Below, piece after piece: positions 5,133 to 5,431 of a stretch of DNA of 5,431 nucleotides. The position numbers were made by a program, and so were the translations under genes. The DNA comes from Dehalococcoidia bacterium UBA2160 (GTDB lineage Bacteria; Chloroflexota; Dehalococcoidia; Lucifugimonadales; UBA1123). The notes beneath the pieces were generated by a model, which was not told the origin of the DNA, ran no database searches, and saw only the letters and a list, made by a program, of their open reading frames with translations. The DNA is taken from assembly GCA_002328865.1 (NCBI GenBank), contig DCWO01000039.1, positions 1 to 5,431 of the forward strand, given 5' to 3'. The number at the start of each line of letters is the position of its first letter. The first letter of the stretch is position 1.

Positions 5133-5431
5133 ACGGTTGCCAGGGTGTTTGCAGATGGCCAGGGGACATGTCTGTGGTTGCCCGTTCAGAGACTGTGTGC
5201 CGTACACGTAATGGGATGGATCTGGTGAACGTTGCGGCAGTGACGGGGATCGTCGCCAGGCAAGGCGACAATCGGCGGGATTTTTCAGTGATGGGACGGC
5301 GATTGCTCGCCGCAACAAAGAGGTTGTCGCGCGCGATCTCGAAAAGCGGCGGAAGCTCGGGGACGTCATGGCGAGCGGCGAAGTTTAAAATCGTAGGAAG
5401 CCCCAGACGCCCAACCTGAAATGTTGGATTC
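5107..5431 (-). other. Possible 3' end of a gene entering from the right edge
   Basis: On the minus strand one frame is open from the window edge to a TAG at 5107-5109, 107 codons, without a convincing start inside, so any gene would begin beyond 5431. The first part reads like ordinary protein (ARHDVPELPPLFEIARDN at about residues 19-36, then LFVAAS). The second half is rich in R, T, S and P and is less protein-like; it ends in PFDIVIRRR. The stop overlaps the candidate -10 box of the dehydrogenase promoter. I do not recognise a family. It may be a true C-terminus, a decayed gene or a repeat that happens to be open. Confidence 0.25.
5231..5336. repeat. Cluster of nested inverted repeats
   Basis: GTTGCGGC (5231-5238) is an exact reverse complement of GCCGCAAC (5309-5316), enclosing 70 nt. 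Inside it GTCGCC/GGCGAC (5252-5257/5264-5269) forms a hairpin that GAT/ATC (5248-5250/5271-5273) lengthens across one C-A mismatch. CGGCGA/TCGCCG (5297-5302/5307-5312) forms a second hairpin that competes with the outer stem; on the minus strand its loop is GCAA, a GNRA tetraloop. CAGTGACGGG (5238-5247) recurs as CAGTGATGGG (5287-5296). A 10-bp palindrome TCGCGCGCGA follows (5327-5336). TTTTT at 5281-5285 lies 11 nt from the first hairpin, too far for a standard terminator. Confidence 0.45.

Larger units (their letters stand above)
4938..5431. other. Right flank without a confident gene
   Basis: This 494-nt stretch lies upstream of the minus-strand operon. It contains a ribosome binding site (4947-4953), a candidate promoter (5104-5132), an inverted-repeat-rich block (5231-5336) and an edge-truncated open frame (5107-5431, minus). 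Long stop-free readings overlap in several frames, including 4964-5419 plus, 4645-5106 minus and the upstream extension of the dehydrogenase frame to 5369. At most one of these could be a gene, and none carries a motif I recognise. The region could be a dispersed non-coding repeat or decayed coding sequence. Confidence 0.55.

Noticed and set aside
5248..5285. Intrinsic terminator on the plus strand (hairpin then TTTTT)
   Set aside because: The T-run begins 11 nt after the stem and no plus-strand gene lies upstream to be terminated.
5231..5316. A known riboswitch class
   Set aside because: I found no consensus core of a riboswitch family that I can recall, and the block lies upstream of the predicted promoter.
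4938..5369. A 144-residue N-terminal extension of the acyl-CoA dehydrogenase
   Set aside because: The family starts near the MDALIPEELR segment, a strong ribosome binding site precedes the ATG at 4937, and the extension is low-complexity R/S/P-rich sequence.
4964..5419. Plus-strand open frame of 151 codons in the right flank
   Set aside because: It starts with GTG without a clear ribosome binding site, is highly basic, crosses the inverted-repeat cluster and shows no family I recognise. It could not be excluded outright.
1..5431. CRISPR array, tRNA, transposase or phage genes
   Set aside because: No regularly spaced direct repeats, no tRNA T-loop and acceptor pattern, and no integrase or transposase motif was seen on either strand.

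Overview
This window is GC-rich bacterial DNA with four confident protein-coding genes in two convergent pairs. The plus-strand pair (518-2653) encodes the beta and alpha subunits of a split NDP-forming (ADP-forming acetyl-CoA synthetase type) acyl-CoA synthetase. The minus-strand pair, read from right to left, encodes an acyl-CoA dehydrogenase (4937-3810) and then an alpha/beta hydrolase (3761-2952). No RNA gene, CRISPR array, transposase or phage gene was recognised.

Layout. Positions 1-517 are non-coding. They hold a strong hairpin (95-111), a palindromic block that resembles a dispersed intergenic repeat (127-173), a good sigma70-like promoter (359-386) and a leader of about 125 nt. The two synthetase genes follow, 15 nt apart. 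A 298-nt convergent spacer (2654-2951) begins with a GC-rich hairpin that could terminate the plus-strand transcript. The hydrolase and dehydrogenase genes are 48 nt apart on the minus strand. From 4938 to the right edge no full gene is evident. That stretch holds a candidate minus-strand promoter (5104-5132), an inverted-repeat-rich block (5231-5336), and a minus-strand open frame that enters from the edge and stops at 5107.

Function. All four products fit acyl-CoA or organic-acid metabolism. The synthetase links an organic acid and CoA to ATP, either activating the acid or making ATP from the acyl-CoA. The dehydrogenase introduces an alpha-beta double bond into an acyl-CoA. The hydrolase is a generic serine hydrolase that could act on an ester, thioester or lactone. 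That the two pairs share one pathway is inference from proximity; no substrate can be read from the sequence.

Organism. A free-living, GC-rich bacterium that degrades organic acids is likely. Split acyl-CoA synthetase subunits, an acyl-CoA dehydrogenase next to a hydrolase, and the intergenic repeat would suit Chloroflexota of the Dehalococcoidia/SAR202 kind. This is a low-confidence impression from memory, and other GC-rich bacteria are possible. I did not find a clearly new system. The least explained parts are the right-hand 300 nt and the substitutions at flavin-proximal positions of the dehydrogenase.
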